64,000 bases of DNA from Streptomyces coeruleorubidus (GCF_028885415.1 NZ_CP118527.1:8804001-8868000); one strand, 5' to 3'. Shown: positions 24,621 to 32,977, numbered from the stretch's first letter. Notes: generated by a model from the sequence alone, not told the origin. Numbers and translations are program-made.

Positions 24621-25775
24621 TCACACCGTGAGGACCGAGCAGGCGCTGATCCCGGGCGCCCCGTACACATGGGTGAAGCCCACCCGGGGAGCGCCGGGCA
24701 CCTGCACACCCGGCGCCCGGCCCTGCAACTGCCGTACGACCTCGTGGAACTGACGCAACCCCGAGGCGCCGACGGGCTCTCCGCCGGCCAGACAGCCGCC
24801 GTCGGTGTTGACCGGTATCCGGCCCGCGGGATCGGTGTCCCCCGCCGCCAGCAGCGCCTCCTGCTCGCCGTGGCCGCACAGCCCGGTCTCCGCCAGGTGG
24901 ATCAGCTCCGAGCCGCTGTCGGTGTCCTGCAACTGGGCTACCTGCACGTCCGCGGGACGCAGCCCCGCCGTGCGGAAGACCGCCTCCGCGGCGTCCACGC
25001 TGGGGCTGCGGTGCGGTCCCGGGGGCAGCCAGGGCGAGAACACCTCGAACGAACCGAACCGCCGGGTCCTGAAGGCCAGCGACGCGAGCCTGACCGGTCG
25101 TTCGCACAGGTCGAACGCGCGGTCGCCGAGCGCCAGCACCAGCGCGGCCGCGCCCTGTCCGGGCGAACAGAACATGTACTGGGTGAGCGGGGGACTGACC
25201 TCGGCGGAGTCCAGGATCTCCTGCTCCGTCAGCGGCTTGCGCCGCCACGCCAGAGGGTGGTGCGAGCCGTTGCGGAAGGCCCGCGCCGCCACCATCGCCA
25301 GTGCCCGCTCCGAGATCCCGCGTTCGTACAGGTACCGCCGGGTCTTGAGGGCGAAGAACTGGGTGGTGAGCATCATGCCGGTCTCGGCGTACCAGTCGCC
25401 CAGGCCGTAGCGGGCCGCGGAGACGTGGAACGCGCCCCGCTCGTGCTTGTCGAACCCCACGGCCAGCCCCAGGGACGCCTCGCCCGCGCGCAGCGCGTTG
25501 GCCACCGTGAGCACGGTGGAGGCGCCGGTCGCGCAGCCGTTCTGCACGTTGACGAACGGCACTCCGGTCAGGCCCAGCCGGCCCACCAGGGTGTCGGGCT
25601 TGCCGGACACGTCGGAGCCGCCGGCCGCGTAGCCGATGTCCTCCCAGGCGACACCGGCGTCGGCCAGCGCCTCGCGCATCGCACGCTCGGCCATGTCCAT
25701 TCCGGTGACGCTCTCGTCGCGGCCGAAGGGATGCATCCCGCAGCCCACGACATAGACGTCGTCGGGCCGCCTCAT
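24621..25775 (-). CDS. Thiolase-fold lipid-transfer/aldolase-like protein (Ltp2 type)
   Basis: Thiolase-superfamily protein of 384 residues. The nucleophile-position cysteine is kept (NGCATGAS, C81). The histidine of the normal GHPVG motif is glutamate (GGEPVGASGLRQ), and the terminal CGGGG motif is replaced by YGAPGISACSVL. These changes rule against ordinary thiolysis. They match the pattern I recall for Ltp2-type enzymes, which with a DUF35 partner perform retro-aldol cleavage of 3-hydroxyacyl-CoA side chains in steroid catabolism. Here the DUF35 gene directly precedes it and overlaps by 4 nt. A retro-aldolase role is therefore inferred; a thiolase or lipid-transfer label is the fallback. 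Confidence 0.85.
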   Translation of the reverse strand: MRRPDDVYVVGCGMHPFGRDESVTGMDMAERAMREALADAGVAWEDIGYAAGGSDVSGKPDTLVGRLGLTGVPFVNVQNGCATGASTVLTVANALRAGEASLGLAVGFDKHERGAFHVSAARYGLGDWYAETGMMLTTQFFALKTRRYLYERGISERALAMVAARAFRNGSHHPLAWRRKPLTEQEILDSAEVSPPLTQYMFCSPGQGAAALVLALGDRAFDLCERPVRLASLAFRTRRFGSFEVFSPWLPPGPHRSPSVDAAEAVFRTAGLRPADVQVAQLQDTDSGSELIHLAETGLCGHGEQEALLAAGDTDPAGRIPVNTDGGCLAGGEPVGASGLRQFHEVVRQLQGRAPGVQVPGAPRVGFTHVYGAPGISACSVLTV

Positions 25776-26215
25776 CGTCCGCCGTCCCGGTCCGGTGCGA
25801 ACGCGAAGGTCAGCACCTCGGTCCCGTCCTCGTCCTGGTACGCGGGCACGGTGGTGAGCCGGACCGGCAGACCGATCCGGATCTCCGCTCGGGGCACCGC
25901 CAGCCGCGCTTCGACCAGCACCTCACCGAGGTCCACATAGCCCACGTGGTACGGCCGGTGGCCGACGGACGGCGCCCGGTACGGCGGCTTCGGCGGGAAC
26001 GCCTGGAGCGTCCACGACCACACCCGCCCGCTCACCGGCAGCACCCGCGCGGACATCGCCCCGTCCGGACACCTGGGGCACGAGTCCTGCCGTGGGAAGA
26101 CGACGGTGCCGCACGCCGAGCAGCGGGCGCCCACGAGACGCGGTGGATCCCCGGCGTCGGGCCTCCCGCCGAACTCCCCGTCGAACAGAGACTCGTCGAT
26201 GAGTCTGGTGGTCAT
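25772..26215 (-). CDS. Zn-ribbon OB-fold protein (DUF35 family)
   Basis: DUF35 protein of 147 residues with a rubredoxin-like zinc ribbon, C32/C35 and C46/C49 (CSACG and CPRCP), followed by an OB-fold containing GRVWSWTLQAFPPKPPY and VGYVDLGEVLVEARL. DUF35 proteins form tight complexes with thiolase-fold enzymes, shaping the acyl-CoA tunnel. Gene order and the 4-nt overlap with the thiolase-like gene support that here. The ATG at 26215 is 18 nt after the acyl-CoA dehydrogenase stop. Confidence 0.92.
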   Translation of the reverse strand: MTTRLIDESLFDGEFGGRPDAGDPPRLVGARCSACGTVVFPRQDSCPRCPDGAMSARVLPVSGRVWSWTLQAFPPKPPYRAPSVGHRPYHVGYVDLGEVLVEARLAVPRAEIRIGLPVRLTTVPAYQDEDGTEVLTFAFAPDRDGGR

Positions 26216-26233
26216 GCCGTGCCGCCTTCCACG

Positions 26234-27352
26234 TCACCAGCCCAGCAGCCCGGCCAGCCGTTCCCGATGGTGTGCGGCGCCGCCCAGCAGGACCGCGTCC
26301 GACTGGGCGCGCCGGAAGTACAGGTGCGCGTCGTGCTCCCAGGTGAAGCCCATTCCGCCGTGGAACTGCACGCACTCGGCGGCGACGGAGACGAACGCCT
26401 CGCCGCACCACGCCTGCGCCACCGCCGCCGCTTCGGCCAGCGCCCCCGGTGAGCCGTCCGCCAGGACCGCGCGCACCACGGCCGACCGTGCGGCCTCGAC
26501 CTGGAGCAGCATGTCGGCGCAGGCGTGCTTGACCGCCTGGAAGCCGCCGATCGCCCTGCCGAACTGGGTGCGGTCGCGCACATGGGCCACCGTCATGTCC
26601 AACGCGGCCTGTGCTCCGCCGAGTTGCTCGGCGGCCAGGGCGATCAGGGCCACGTCCAGGGCGCGGGAGACGATGTCCGCTCCCTCGCCGCCGGCGGTCA
26701 GCGCCCCGGCCCGGGCCCCGGAGAAGGTGACCACCGCCTGGCCCCGGCTGAGGTCCAGCGTGGGCACCCGGCGCACCGTGACCCCGGGCTCGCGCGGGTC
26801 GGCCAGGAAGAGATCCACTCCGTCGGTCCCCGCCGCGGCCACCACCAGCGCGTCGGCGTCGGCGCCGTCGAGGACGAACGGCGCCGTGCCGTCCAGCAGC
26901 GGGACACCGCCCTGCCAGGAGACGGCCACCGGCACGGCGTCGGGCCGCCACCTCCCGTCGGGCGCGGCCACCGCCAGGGCATGCACGGTCCCCTCGGCCA
27001 GCTCGGCCAGGGCCTTGTCGGCCGTACCGCAGCCGGCCAGCACCTGCCCGGCCAGCACGGTGGAGGACAGCAGCGGTACCGGTACCAGCGTCCGGCCCAG
27101 CTCCTCGCAGACGGCGGCGATCTCGGCGAGGCCGCCGATGCCTCCCGCCGACTCGGGCAGCCCGAGGGCCGCGAGGCCGACCTGCCGGCCGAGGGTGTCC
27201 CACAACTCGGCGTCGACGCCGGGGGCTTCCTCGGACATCCGGCGGACCGCGGCGGTGCCGCCGGCGTCGGCGCACACCGACCGCACGGTCTCGCGCAGGT
27301 CCGCCAGCTCGGTGTTCGACAGGGCTGTGCCCTTGGTCGTGGTGCTCGTCAT
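26234..27352 (-). CDS. Acyl-CoA dehydrogenase family protein
   Basis: A 372-residue acyl-CoA dehydrogenase-like protein. The N-terminal helical domain includes GLAALGLPESAGGIGGLAEIAAV. The middle beta domain is short and lacks a clear FAD-binding T-x-GSD motif (it reads DGTAPFVLDGADADALVVAA). The C-terminal region has RTQFGRAIGGFQAVKHACADM and FHGGMGFTWEHDAHLYFRRA. Weak FAD signatures are typical of the non-catalytic partner in alpha2beta2 dehydrogenases such as ChsE1/ChsE2. It may pair with one of the island's other dehydrogenases. Its ATG overlaps the PPDK-like gene stop. Confidence 0.9.
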   Translation of the reverse strand: MTSTTTKGTALSNTELADLRETVRSVCADAGGTAAVRRMSEEAPGVDAELWDTLGRQVGLAALGLPESAGGIGGLAEIAAVCEELGRTLVPVPLLSSTVLAGQVLAGCGTADKALAELAEGTVHALAVAAPDGRWRPDAVPVAVSWQGGVPLLDGTAPFVLDGADADALVVAAAGTDGVDLFLADPREPGVTVRRVPTLDLSRGQAVVTFSGARAGALTAGGEGADIVSRALDVALIALAAEQLGGAQAALDMTVAHVRDRTQFGRAIGGFQAVKHACADMLLQVEAARSAVVRAVLADGSPGALAEAAAVAQAWCGEAFVSVAAECVQFHGGMGFTWEHDAHLYFRRAQSDAVLLGGAAHHRERLAGLLGW

Positions 27353-29955
27353 CGTGTGCTCCCGCCCTCGTCCTGCCGCTGCCGCTGCCGCTGCCGCAGG
27401 GCACTGTGCGCGGCGGCCATGCGGGCCACCGGTACGCGGTGCGCGGAACAGGAGACGTAGTCGAGGCCGAGGCCGTCGCAGAAGTCGATCGACTCCGGGT
27501 CCCCGCCGTGCTCACCGCACACGCCGAGCTTGATGCCGGGCCGTACGCTCCGTGCCCGTTCGGCCGCCAGGGCGATGAGCGCCCCCACCCCGTGCGGGTC
27601 GAGCCGGGCGAACGGGCTGGCGGTCAGGAAGCCGCGTTCCTGGTACGAGGTCAGCACCTGGCGCTCGACGTCGTCCCGGGAGAACCCGTAGGTGAGCTGA
27701 GTGAGGTCGTTGGTGCCGAAGGAGAAGAACTCGGCGTGCTCGGCGAGTTCGCCGGCCAGCAGCGCGGCCCGCGGGGTCTCGATCATCGTGCCGAGCCGGT
27801 ACGGGACCTCGACGCCGGTGCGGGCGGCGACCGCGTCGGCGGCACCGCGCACGTACGCGGCAGCGGCGGCGAGTTCCTCCGGCAGGCTGACGAGCGGGAT
27901 CATCACCTCCAGCTCCGGCCGCACTCCGGTGGCGGCGACATCGGCCCAGGCGGTGAAGAGCGCCTCGGCCTGCGCCGGATAGAGCCTCTCGTGCAGCAGC
28001 GCCAGCCGCACCCCGCGCAGCCCGAGCATCGGGTTCGCCTCGCGCAGCGCGGCGGCCCGCTGCTCCTCGCCCGCGTCCAGGGCCTGCCCGGGGGCGGGCA
28101 GGAACTCGTGCAGCGGGGCGTCCAGCAGGCGCACGGTCACCGGGCGGTTCCCGACGGCGGCCAGCAGAGCGCGGAAGTCCTCGTGCTGGGCGCGCTCCAG
28201 CGCCGGCAGGGCTTCGTCCCGGGCGGCCGGGTCGGCGGCCAGGAGCACCCGGCGGATCAGCGGCAGCCGCTCGCCGAGGAACTGGTGTTCCGTACGGCAC
28301 AGTCCGACACCCTCCGCGCCCAGGGCGAGAGCAGTGTCCACTTCGGCGGCGGTGTCGGCGTTGACCCGCACGCCCAGCCGGCGCATGCCGTCCGCCCACT
28401 CCAGCAGGGTGGACAGCTCGGGCGGCGGTCCGGCGACGCTGACGCCCAGCGTCCCCGCGTACACGGCGCCGGTACGGCCGTCCAGCGAGACCGGGTCGCC
28501 CTCGCGCACCACCCGCTCCCCGAAGCGGACCGTCCCGGCGGCCAGGTCCACGCGCAGCCCCTCGGCGCCGCACACCGCGGGCTTGCCGGCGCCCCGCGCC
28601 ACCACGGCGGCGTGCGAGGCGATCCCGCCGCTGCCGGTCAGTACGGCAGCGGAGGCCAGCATCCCGGGGACGTCCGCCGGGGTCGTCTCAGCGGCCACGA
28701 GCACGACCCGCGTACCGTCAGCGGCCAGTTCGAGGGCACGTTCACTGGACAGCGCGACCGCTCCGGTCGCCGCCCCGGGGGACGCGGGCAGTCCCCTCAC
28801 CAGGAGGTCCTCCCCGCCGGTCAGCCGCAGCTGGGGGTGCAGCAGTTCCTGCACCTGCGCGGGGGTGATCCGCCGTACGGCCTCCTCGCGGCCGAGCGCC
28901 CCGTCCCGGGCCAGGTCCGCGGCCAGACACACCGCCGCCCTGAGCGGCGGGCGGAGTTGCGCCGAGGCGGCGAGCAGGGAGATCTCGTCGTCGCGCACCT
29001 CGAAGTCGACCGACACCGGCGTGCGCAGATGACGCTCCAGGGTGAGCAGGGAGTGCTCCAGCAGCGCGGTCCCGCCCGCGAGCCGGTCCAGCGGTTCACC
29101 GGTGTGCGGCGGCGGGGCGCTGCGGCGCACTCCCCGGAAGAAGGAGCCCCGGGGGGAGAGCCGCCCGGTCTCGGGATCGCGGCTGACCGCCGTGCCGTAA
29201 CCCGAGTGGTCCGCCGGGCCGATGCGCAGCGCCTGCACGTGCAGGGCGAGGGTCAGATCGGCGGGGAGTCGCTGGGCCCGGCGGGACCTTCGCGCGCGCG
29301 GCGAGTCCCACCGGGCGAGGAGGGCGCGGGCGGCCAGCGCGAGCTGCTGCGCAGGGTCGTCGGGGAAGGGCCGGGAGCCGTGCCGCGCCACCAGGGACAG
29401 CAGCGCTTCGATGCGCGCCCGCGGCTCGGGCGTGTCCAGGAGGGCGTCGTCGAGCACCGCACCGGACACGTCGAGGGCGTACTCGGCGATCATCCGTACG
29501 GTGGCGGCCCACACCTCGTACAGAGCCTGCGCGCGCCCGATGACGGCGCACAGGTCGTCGGCGTTGCCCGAGGTCACGCCGAGACAGGCCAGGTCGGGCG
29601 GCAGTCCCGCGATCTCGGTCGGCGCGCTCGCCGACAGACGCAGCAGCAGCGGCCGGCCCGCGTCGCCGATCCGCCGCCCCGAGAGCTGTTCGACCAGAGC
29701 GACGGCGGCCTCGGCGGTGTCGGGTTCGCCCAGCGACGCGGAGGCGCCCGCGGGCACGGTGAGCCCCGGCACGACCGGCAGCCCGAGGGCCACCAGCCCG
29801 TCCATCGCCGCGCCGTGCGCGCCCAGCTCGTCGGCGTCGAGGCCCCGGATGCGGCCCTGCCCGTAGGGCACCAGGACCCGGCCGGGGGCCTCGGGGGACG
29901 CCAGAGGAGCGCCGGACTGTGCGAGCGGGCCCGCCTCGCGGTCGGCGACGCTCAC
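27349..29955 (-). CDS. Pyruvate phosphate dikinase-like PEP-utilising enzyme with diverged ATP-grasp domain
   Basis: An 868-residue protein, near full PPDK length. The swivel histidine is at about residue 447 (GGIASHAAVVARGAGKPAVCG), and the PEP/pyruvate barrel has EVMIPLV, GTMIETPRAAL, FFSFGTNDLTQ and CGEHGG with the catalytic cysteine near 815. The N-terminal ATP-grasp third is strongly altered: the VRSGA and M-x-G-M-M-D stretches of PPDK are LRLSASAPTEIAGL here. Catalysis of ATP hydrolysis by this domain is doubtful. The tail carries an RQRQRQRQ repeat. The GTG start overlaps the preceding helical gene (GTGA) and the stop overlaps the next ATG. It could make PEP from pyruvate, or phosphorylate another acceptor. 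Confidence 0.85.
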   Translation of the reverse strand: MSVADREAGPLAQSGAPLASPEAPGRVLVPYGQGRIRGLDADELGAHGAAMDGLVALGLPVVPGLTVPAGASASLGEPDTAEAAVALVEQLSGRRIGDAGRPLLLRLSASAPTEIAGLPPDLACLGVTSGNADDLCAVIGRAQALYEVWAATVRMIAEYALDVSGAVLDDALLDTPEPRARIEALLSLVARHGSRPFPDDPAQQLALAARALLARWDSPRARRSRRAQRLPADLTLALHVQALRIGPADHSGYGTAVSRDPETGRLSPRGSFFRGVRRSAPPPHTGEPLDRLAGGTALLEHSLLTLERHLRTPVSVDFEVRDDEISLLAASAQLRPPLRAAVCLAADLARDGALGREEAVRRITPAQVQELLHPQLRLTGGEDLLVRGLPASPGAATGAVALSSERALELAADGTRVVLVAAETTPADVPGMLASAAVLTGSGGIASHAAVVARGAGKPAVCGAEGLRVDLAAGTVRFGERVVREGDPVSLDGRTGAVYAGTLGVSVAGPPPELSTLLEWADGMRRLGVRVNADTAAEVDTALALGAEGVGLCRTEHQFLGERLPLIRRVLLAADPAARDEALPALERAQHEDFRALLAAVGNRPVTVRLLDAPLHEFLPAPGQALDAGEEQRAAALREANPMLGLRGVRLALLHERLYPAQAEALFTAWADVAATGVRPELEVMIPLVSLPEELAAAAAYVRGAADAVAARTGVEVPYRLGTMIETPRAALLAGELAEHAEFFSFGTNDLTQLTYGFSRDDVERQVLTSYQERGFLTASPFARLDPHGVGALIALAAERARSVRPGIKLGVCGEHGGDPESIDFCDGLGLDYVSCSAHRVPVARMAAAHSALRQRQRQRQDEGGSTR

Positions 29956-30584
29956 CCCCGGCTCCTCATGACCAGTTCCTCTTCCCGGGCCTCGTCCTCG
30001 GACCGGCTGATCCCCAGCACGAGCAGCAGCTCCTGGTGCAGCCGCATCCACACGGTGTGGTACGAGTCGCACAGCGGTGAGGCCAGCCACGCCGTCGCGC
30101 CGTCGTCGAAACGGTCGAGGGCTTCCTCCAGGGCCGGGAGGTAGCGGTCGCTGCCCGCGAGCACCCGCTCCAGCCTGCGCAGCACGGGCTGGATGGCCTC
30201 GTGCACGTCCTCCAGCGACTCGCGCACCTCGGCGTCGTAGGCGTCGTCGGAGTGGTCGTTCGCGGTGCCGTCGGGGCGGCACTGCCATGCCGTGCACACG
30301 TCGCGGATCTTCCGGTTGACCGGCAGGAACGCCTCGTAGGCGGCGGTGATCCGCTCCTCCTGCTCGGAGCCGGCTCGAACCCGCAGGATCCGCGCGGCGG
30401 CGGCCTTGGCCCGCTCGGTCGGCAGCACCACCGGACCCTTCACCATCGCCAGCCCGGCGTCGACCAGCGGACGGTGCTCGGACTCCGGCCGGCCGCGCCA
30501 CATGCCCCGCAGAACGAGGTCGACGACGGCCTCGGTGAGAGGTTCGTCGGGAGCGTCCGGAAGGCCCACGGCAGCAGATTGCAT
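29952..30584 (-). CDS. Unknown helical protein coupled to the PPDK-like enzyme
   Basis: A protein of 210 residues that I do not recognise. The first 70 residues can be read as a winged-helix-like segment (LVDAGLAMVKGPVVLPTERAKAAAARIL). The rest is predicted all-helical and acidic, with DVHEAIQPVLRRLERVLAGSDRYLPALEEALDRF in the middle and a conserved-looking PLCDSYHTVWMRLHQELLLVLG near the end. No signal peptide or membrane segment. ATG 30584 is preferred (AAAAGG upstream); GTG 30590 is possible. It overlaps the PPDK-like start by 4 nt, implying stoichiometric expression. It could supply what the diverged ATP-grasp lacks, or regulate the enzyme. Confidence 0.75.
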   Translation of the reverse strand: MQSAAVGLPDAPDEPLTEAVVDLVLRGMWRGRPESEHRPLVDAGLAMVKGPVVLPTERAKAAAARILRVRAGSEQEERITAAYEAFLPVNRKIRDVCTAWQCRPDGTANDHSDDAYDAEVRESLEDVHEAIQPVLRRLERVLAGSDRYLPALEEALDRFDDGATAWLASPLCDSYHTVWMRLHQELLLVLGISRSEDEAREEELVMRSRG

Positions 30585-30663
30585 CGCCACACCTTTTCCC
30601 CGGCTCTGTGGTGACCGGTTCCTCGGTTCTGTGTTGCCCGGAGGTTACGCCCCGGCGAGCCTG

Positions 30664-30686
30664 TTAGTGAAGAGGGACTCAAGAAA
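30664..30686. promoter_or_regulatory. Candidate island operator, site 6 (degenerate)
   Basis: TTAGTG, 11 bases, then AAGAAA, about 80 nt upstream of the helical/PPDK-like operon and overlapping the stop of the crotonase gene. The left arm is identical to that of site 3 with the same spacing to AGAAA. Confidence 0.42.
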
Positions 30687-31515
30687 CACTTTCCGATGCG
30701 CCGGCCTCGGTCCGACCGTCGCCCGCCTTCGGGTGGTCCCGCGCGGCGAGGAACGACGCCATGCGGTCCCGCGCCTCCTGGCCGTCCGCCAGAGCGGCGA
30801 TCAGCCGCGCCTCTTCGGCGAGGTGGCGGCACAGTTCGTCACCGGTGCCGGCGCGCAGCAGGCCCTTCGCGGCGCGCAGTGCGTCACCGGCGCCGGCGGC
30901 CAGGCCGGCCGCGGTGCGGTGGGCCGCGTCGTCCAGTTCCTCGTCGGGCACCGAGCGGGAGACCAGGCCCCATCGTTCGGCGTCGTCGCCGGTCAGGACC
31001 CGGTTGGTGAGGATCAGGTCCGCCGCCCTGCGAGGGCCCACCAGGCGCGGCAGGAACCACGAGGCCCCGCAGTCCGGCGTGAGTCCTATCGCCGTGTATG
31101 CCAGCCGGAACCGCGCGGACCGGGCCGCCAGGACGATGTCGCCCACCAGCGCCAGGCCGATCCCGCCACCCGCGGCCGCGCCGCGCACGGCGGTCACCAC
31201 CGGCACCGGCAACTCGTACAGGGTTTGTAGCGCCGTGTGCGCGGCGCTCGCCACGGCATGGACATAGGTGCCGGTATCGGTGCCGCGACCGGCGAAGGCG
31301 CGCAGGTCACCGCCCACGCAGAAGCTGCCGCCCGCCGCCCGCAGCAGCACGGCGCCGCCCGGGTCCGCGGCCACCTCGCGGGCGGTGTCCCGCAAGGCCT
31401 CGGCCGTCCTCAGATCCAGGGCATTGCCCCGTCCGGCGTCGTCGAGTCTCAGCTCGACGACCCGGTCGGGGTGGCGGACGATCCGGACCGGCTCGGTGCT
31501 CACGGCAAGGCTCAT
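30679..31515 (-). CDS. Enoyl-CoA hydratase/isomerase, PaaG-like
   Basis: Crotonase-fold protein of 278 residues. Oxyanion-hole segments are GSFCVGGDLRAF near residue 62 and AVRGAAAGGGIGLALVGDIV near 104. The acid/base position reads TAIGLTPDCGASWFLPRLVG: aspartate in PDCG, as in PaaG-type isomerases, rather than the two glutamates of true hydratases. The ATG at 31515 has a GGAGAAACACCC leader. It is divergent from the acyl-CoA dehydrogenase at 31624, with an operator between. It may isomerise or hydrate an unsaturated acyl-CoA. Confidence 0.91.
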   Translation of the reverse strand: MSLAVSTEPVRIVRHPDRVVELRLDDAGRGNALDLRTAEALRDTAREVAADPGGAVLLRAAGGSFCVGGDLRAFAGRGTDTGTYVHAVASAAHTALQTLYELPVPVVTAVRGAAAGGGIGLALVGDIVLAARSARFRLAYTAIGLTPDCGASWFLPRLVGPRRAADLILTNRVLTGDDAERWGLVSRSVPDEELDDAAHRTAAGLAAGAGDALRAAKGLLRAGTGDELCRHLAEEARLIAALADGQEARDRMASFLAARDHPKAGDGRTEAGASESVS

Positions 31516-31595
31516 GGGTGTTTCTCCTGTGGTCTTCCCGTCTCCGGGTGCTCCCCGTCGCCGAGTACTTCCTGTCCTGGGTGCTTCCCGGCAAG

Positions 31596-31618
31596 ATACT
31601 GAAGACGCTATACAGTTT
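31596..31618. promoter_or_regulatory. Candidate island operator, site 7
   Basis: ATACTG, 11 bases, then CAGTTT, ending 6 nt before the ATG of the acyl-CoA dehydrogenase. ACTG and CAGT are perfectly symmetric. Its closeness to the start suggests a near-leaderless transcript, or that translation begins at the GTG at 31669. Confidence 0.55.
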
Positions 31619-31623
31619 CTAGA

Positions 31624-32883
31624 ATGCGACGGGACCCGATGCCCGTACGCCCGTCGGCGGGAGGTCCCGTGCCCATCCAGTTCGATGCAGATCCGACCGT
31701 CGCTCAACTCGCCTCACGGACGACGGAGTTCGTTCGCGAGGTGGTCATTCCGGCCGAACGCGAGTGCGGCGGGTCCGTGCACGACGCCCCCGAGGCCCTG
31801 CGGGAGGCCCTGCAGAAGGCCGCCCGTGACGCGGGGGTGTTCGCTCCGCACGTGCCGACGCGCTGGGGCGGACACGGGCTCGACCTGCGCGGGCAGGCGA
31901 TGGTGTTCGAAGCGGCGGGCTACTCCCTGCTCGGACCGCTGGCGCTGAACTGCGCCGCCCCCGATGAGGGCAACATGCACCTGCTGGAGAAGGTGGCCAC
32001 CGAAGACCAGAAGCAGAGGTACCTGCGTCCGCTCGCCGCCGGCGAATCGCGGTCCTGCTTCGCCATGACCGAACCGGCTCCCGGGGCGGGTGCCGATCCC
32101 CGCTCCCTGCGGACCACCGCGACCCGGGTCCCCGGCGGCTGGCGCATCGACGGGCGCAAGTGGTTCATCACCGGTGCCGAGGGAGCCGGCTTCACCATCG
32201 TCATGGCCCGCACCTCCGGCAGTCCCGGCGACCCGGGCGGCGCCACCATGTTCCTGGTCGACGCCGGCAATCCCGGCCTGCGTCTCGTCCGGACCATCGA
32301 GACGCTGGACGAGTCGCTCTTCGCGGGGCACAGCGAGATCGCCTTCGAGGAGTGCGTCGTGGGGGAGGAGCAGGTGCTCGGCGCGGTGGACCACGGCTTC
32401 GACGGCGCCCAGGTCCGGCTCGGCCCCGCCCGCATGACGCACTGCATGCGCTGGCTGGGGGCTGCCCGCCGCGCCCAGGACGTGGCGCTGGAGCGGGCGG
32501 GGAGCCGGATGGCGTTCGGCTCCGCGCTGGGAGACCTCGGCATGGTCCAGCAGATGCTGGCCGACTCGGAGATCGACATCGAGGCGAGCCGCGCCCTGAT
32601 CCTGCGCACCGCCTGGGAGCTGGACACCGGCTCCGCCGCCGCGCAGCTCACCTCGGTGTCCAAGACCTTCGTGGCGGAGGCGGTGAACCGAGTGGTCGAC
32701 CGCGCGGTGCAGATCTGCGGAGCGCTCGGCATCTCGGCCGCCGACGCCCCGCTGGCCCGCCTGTTCAGGGAGGTGCGGCCGTTCCGCATCTACGACGGCC
32801 CGTCGGAGACACACCGTTTCGCCATAGCGCGCCGCGCGGTGCGGCCCTACCGGCAGCCGCGCACGGGTGTCGTCGACGGCTGA
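31624..32883 (+). CDS. Acyl-CoA dehydrogenase
   Basis: FAD acyl-CoA dehydrogenase of up to 419 residues. SCFAMTEPAPGAGADPRSL near residue 143 is the FAD/substrate strand, WRIDGRKWFITGAEGAG follows, and the C-terminal part has GSRMAFGSALGDLGMVQQ and FRIYDGPSETHRFAIARRAVR. The ATG at 31624 has no Shine-Dalgarno; GTG at 31669 with GGGAGG just upstream would give MPIQFDADPTVAQL and is a good alternative. It is alone on its strand, divergent from the crotonase. It probably forms part of the same oxidation cycle. Confidence 0.92.
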   Translation: MRRDPMPVRPSAGGPVPIQFDADPTVAQLASRTTEFVREVVIPAERECGGSVHDAPEALREALQKAARDAGVFAPHVPTRWGGHGLDLRGQAMVFEAAGYSLLGPLALNCAAPDEGNMHLLEKVATEDQKQRYLRPLAAGESRSCFAMTEPAPGAGADPRSLRTTATRVPGGWRIDGRKWFITGAEGAGFTIVMARTSGSPGDPGGATMFLVDAGNPGLRLVRTIETLDESLFAGHSEIAFEECVVGEEQVLGAVDHGFDGAQVRLGPARMTHCMRWLGAARRAQDVALERAGSRMAFGSALGDLGMVQQMLADSEIDIEASRALILRTAWELDTGSAAAQLTSVSKTFVAEAVNRVVDRAVQICGALGISAADAPLARLFREVRPFRIYDGPSETHRFAIARRAVRPYRQPRTGVVDG

Positions 32884-32903
32884 CGGCGGCGCCGGGCCAA
32901 TAC

Positions 32904-32964
32904 GCAACCAAATATTGCACGTAGCCGCCTCCTGTCGTACGCTGATACGCAACTAAAGGTTGCG
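32904..32964. promoter_or_regulatory. Two repeated operator-like palindromes before the SRPBCC-ArsR operon
   Basis: GCAAC-N5-ATTGC at 32904-32918 and CGCAAC-N5-GTTGCG at 32948-32964, each within the direct repeat ATACGCAAC-Y-AAA, 46 nt apart. The second ends 13 nt before the SRPBCC start. Repeated short palindromes of this size suit the ArsR-family protein encoded in the operon. Confidence 0.6.
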
Positions 32965-32977
32965 AAAGGGTTCGGGC

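Noticed and set aside
24621..25775. Annotation as an ordinary acetyl-CoA acetyltransferase
   Set aside because: Histidine in GHPVG is glutamate and the final CGGGG motif is absent, so standard thiolysis is unlikely.
27406..30144. Plus-strand open frame of about 900 codons antisense to the PPDK-like gene
   Set aside because: Its composition (rich in G, R, Q, H, V) is the usual antisense shadow in high-GC DNA; the minus strand carries the PEP-enzyme motifs.
32904..32964. GCAAC/GTTGC palindromes as copies of the island operator
   Set aside because: The arms and spacing differ; they belong with the local ArsR gene.
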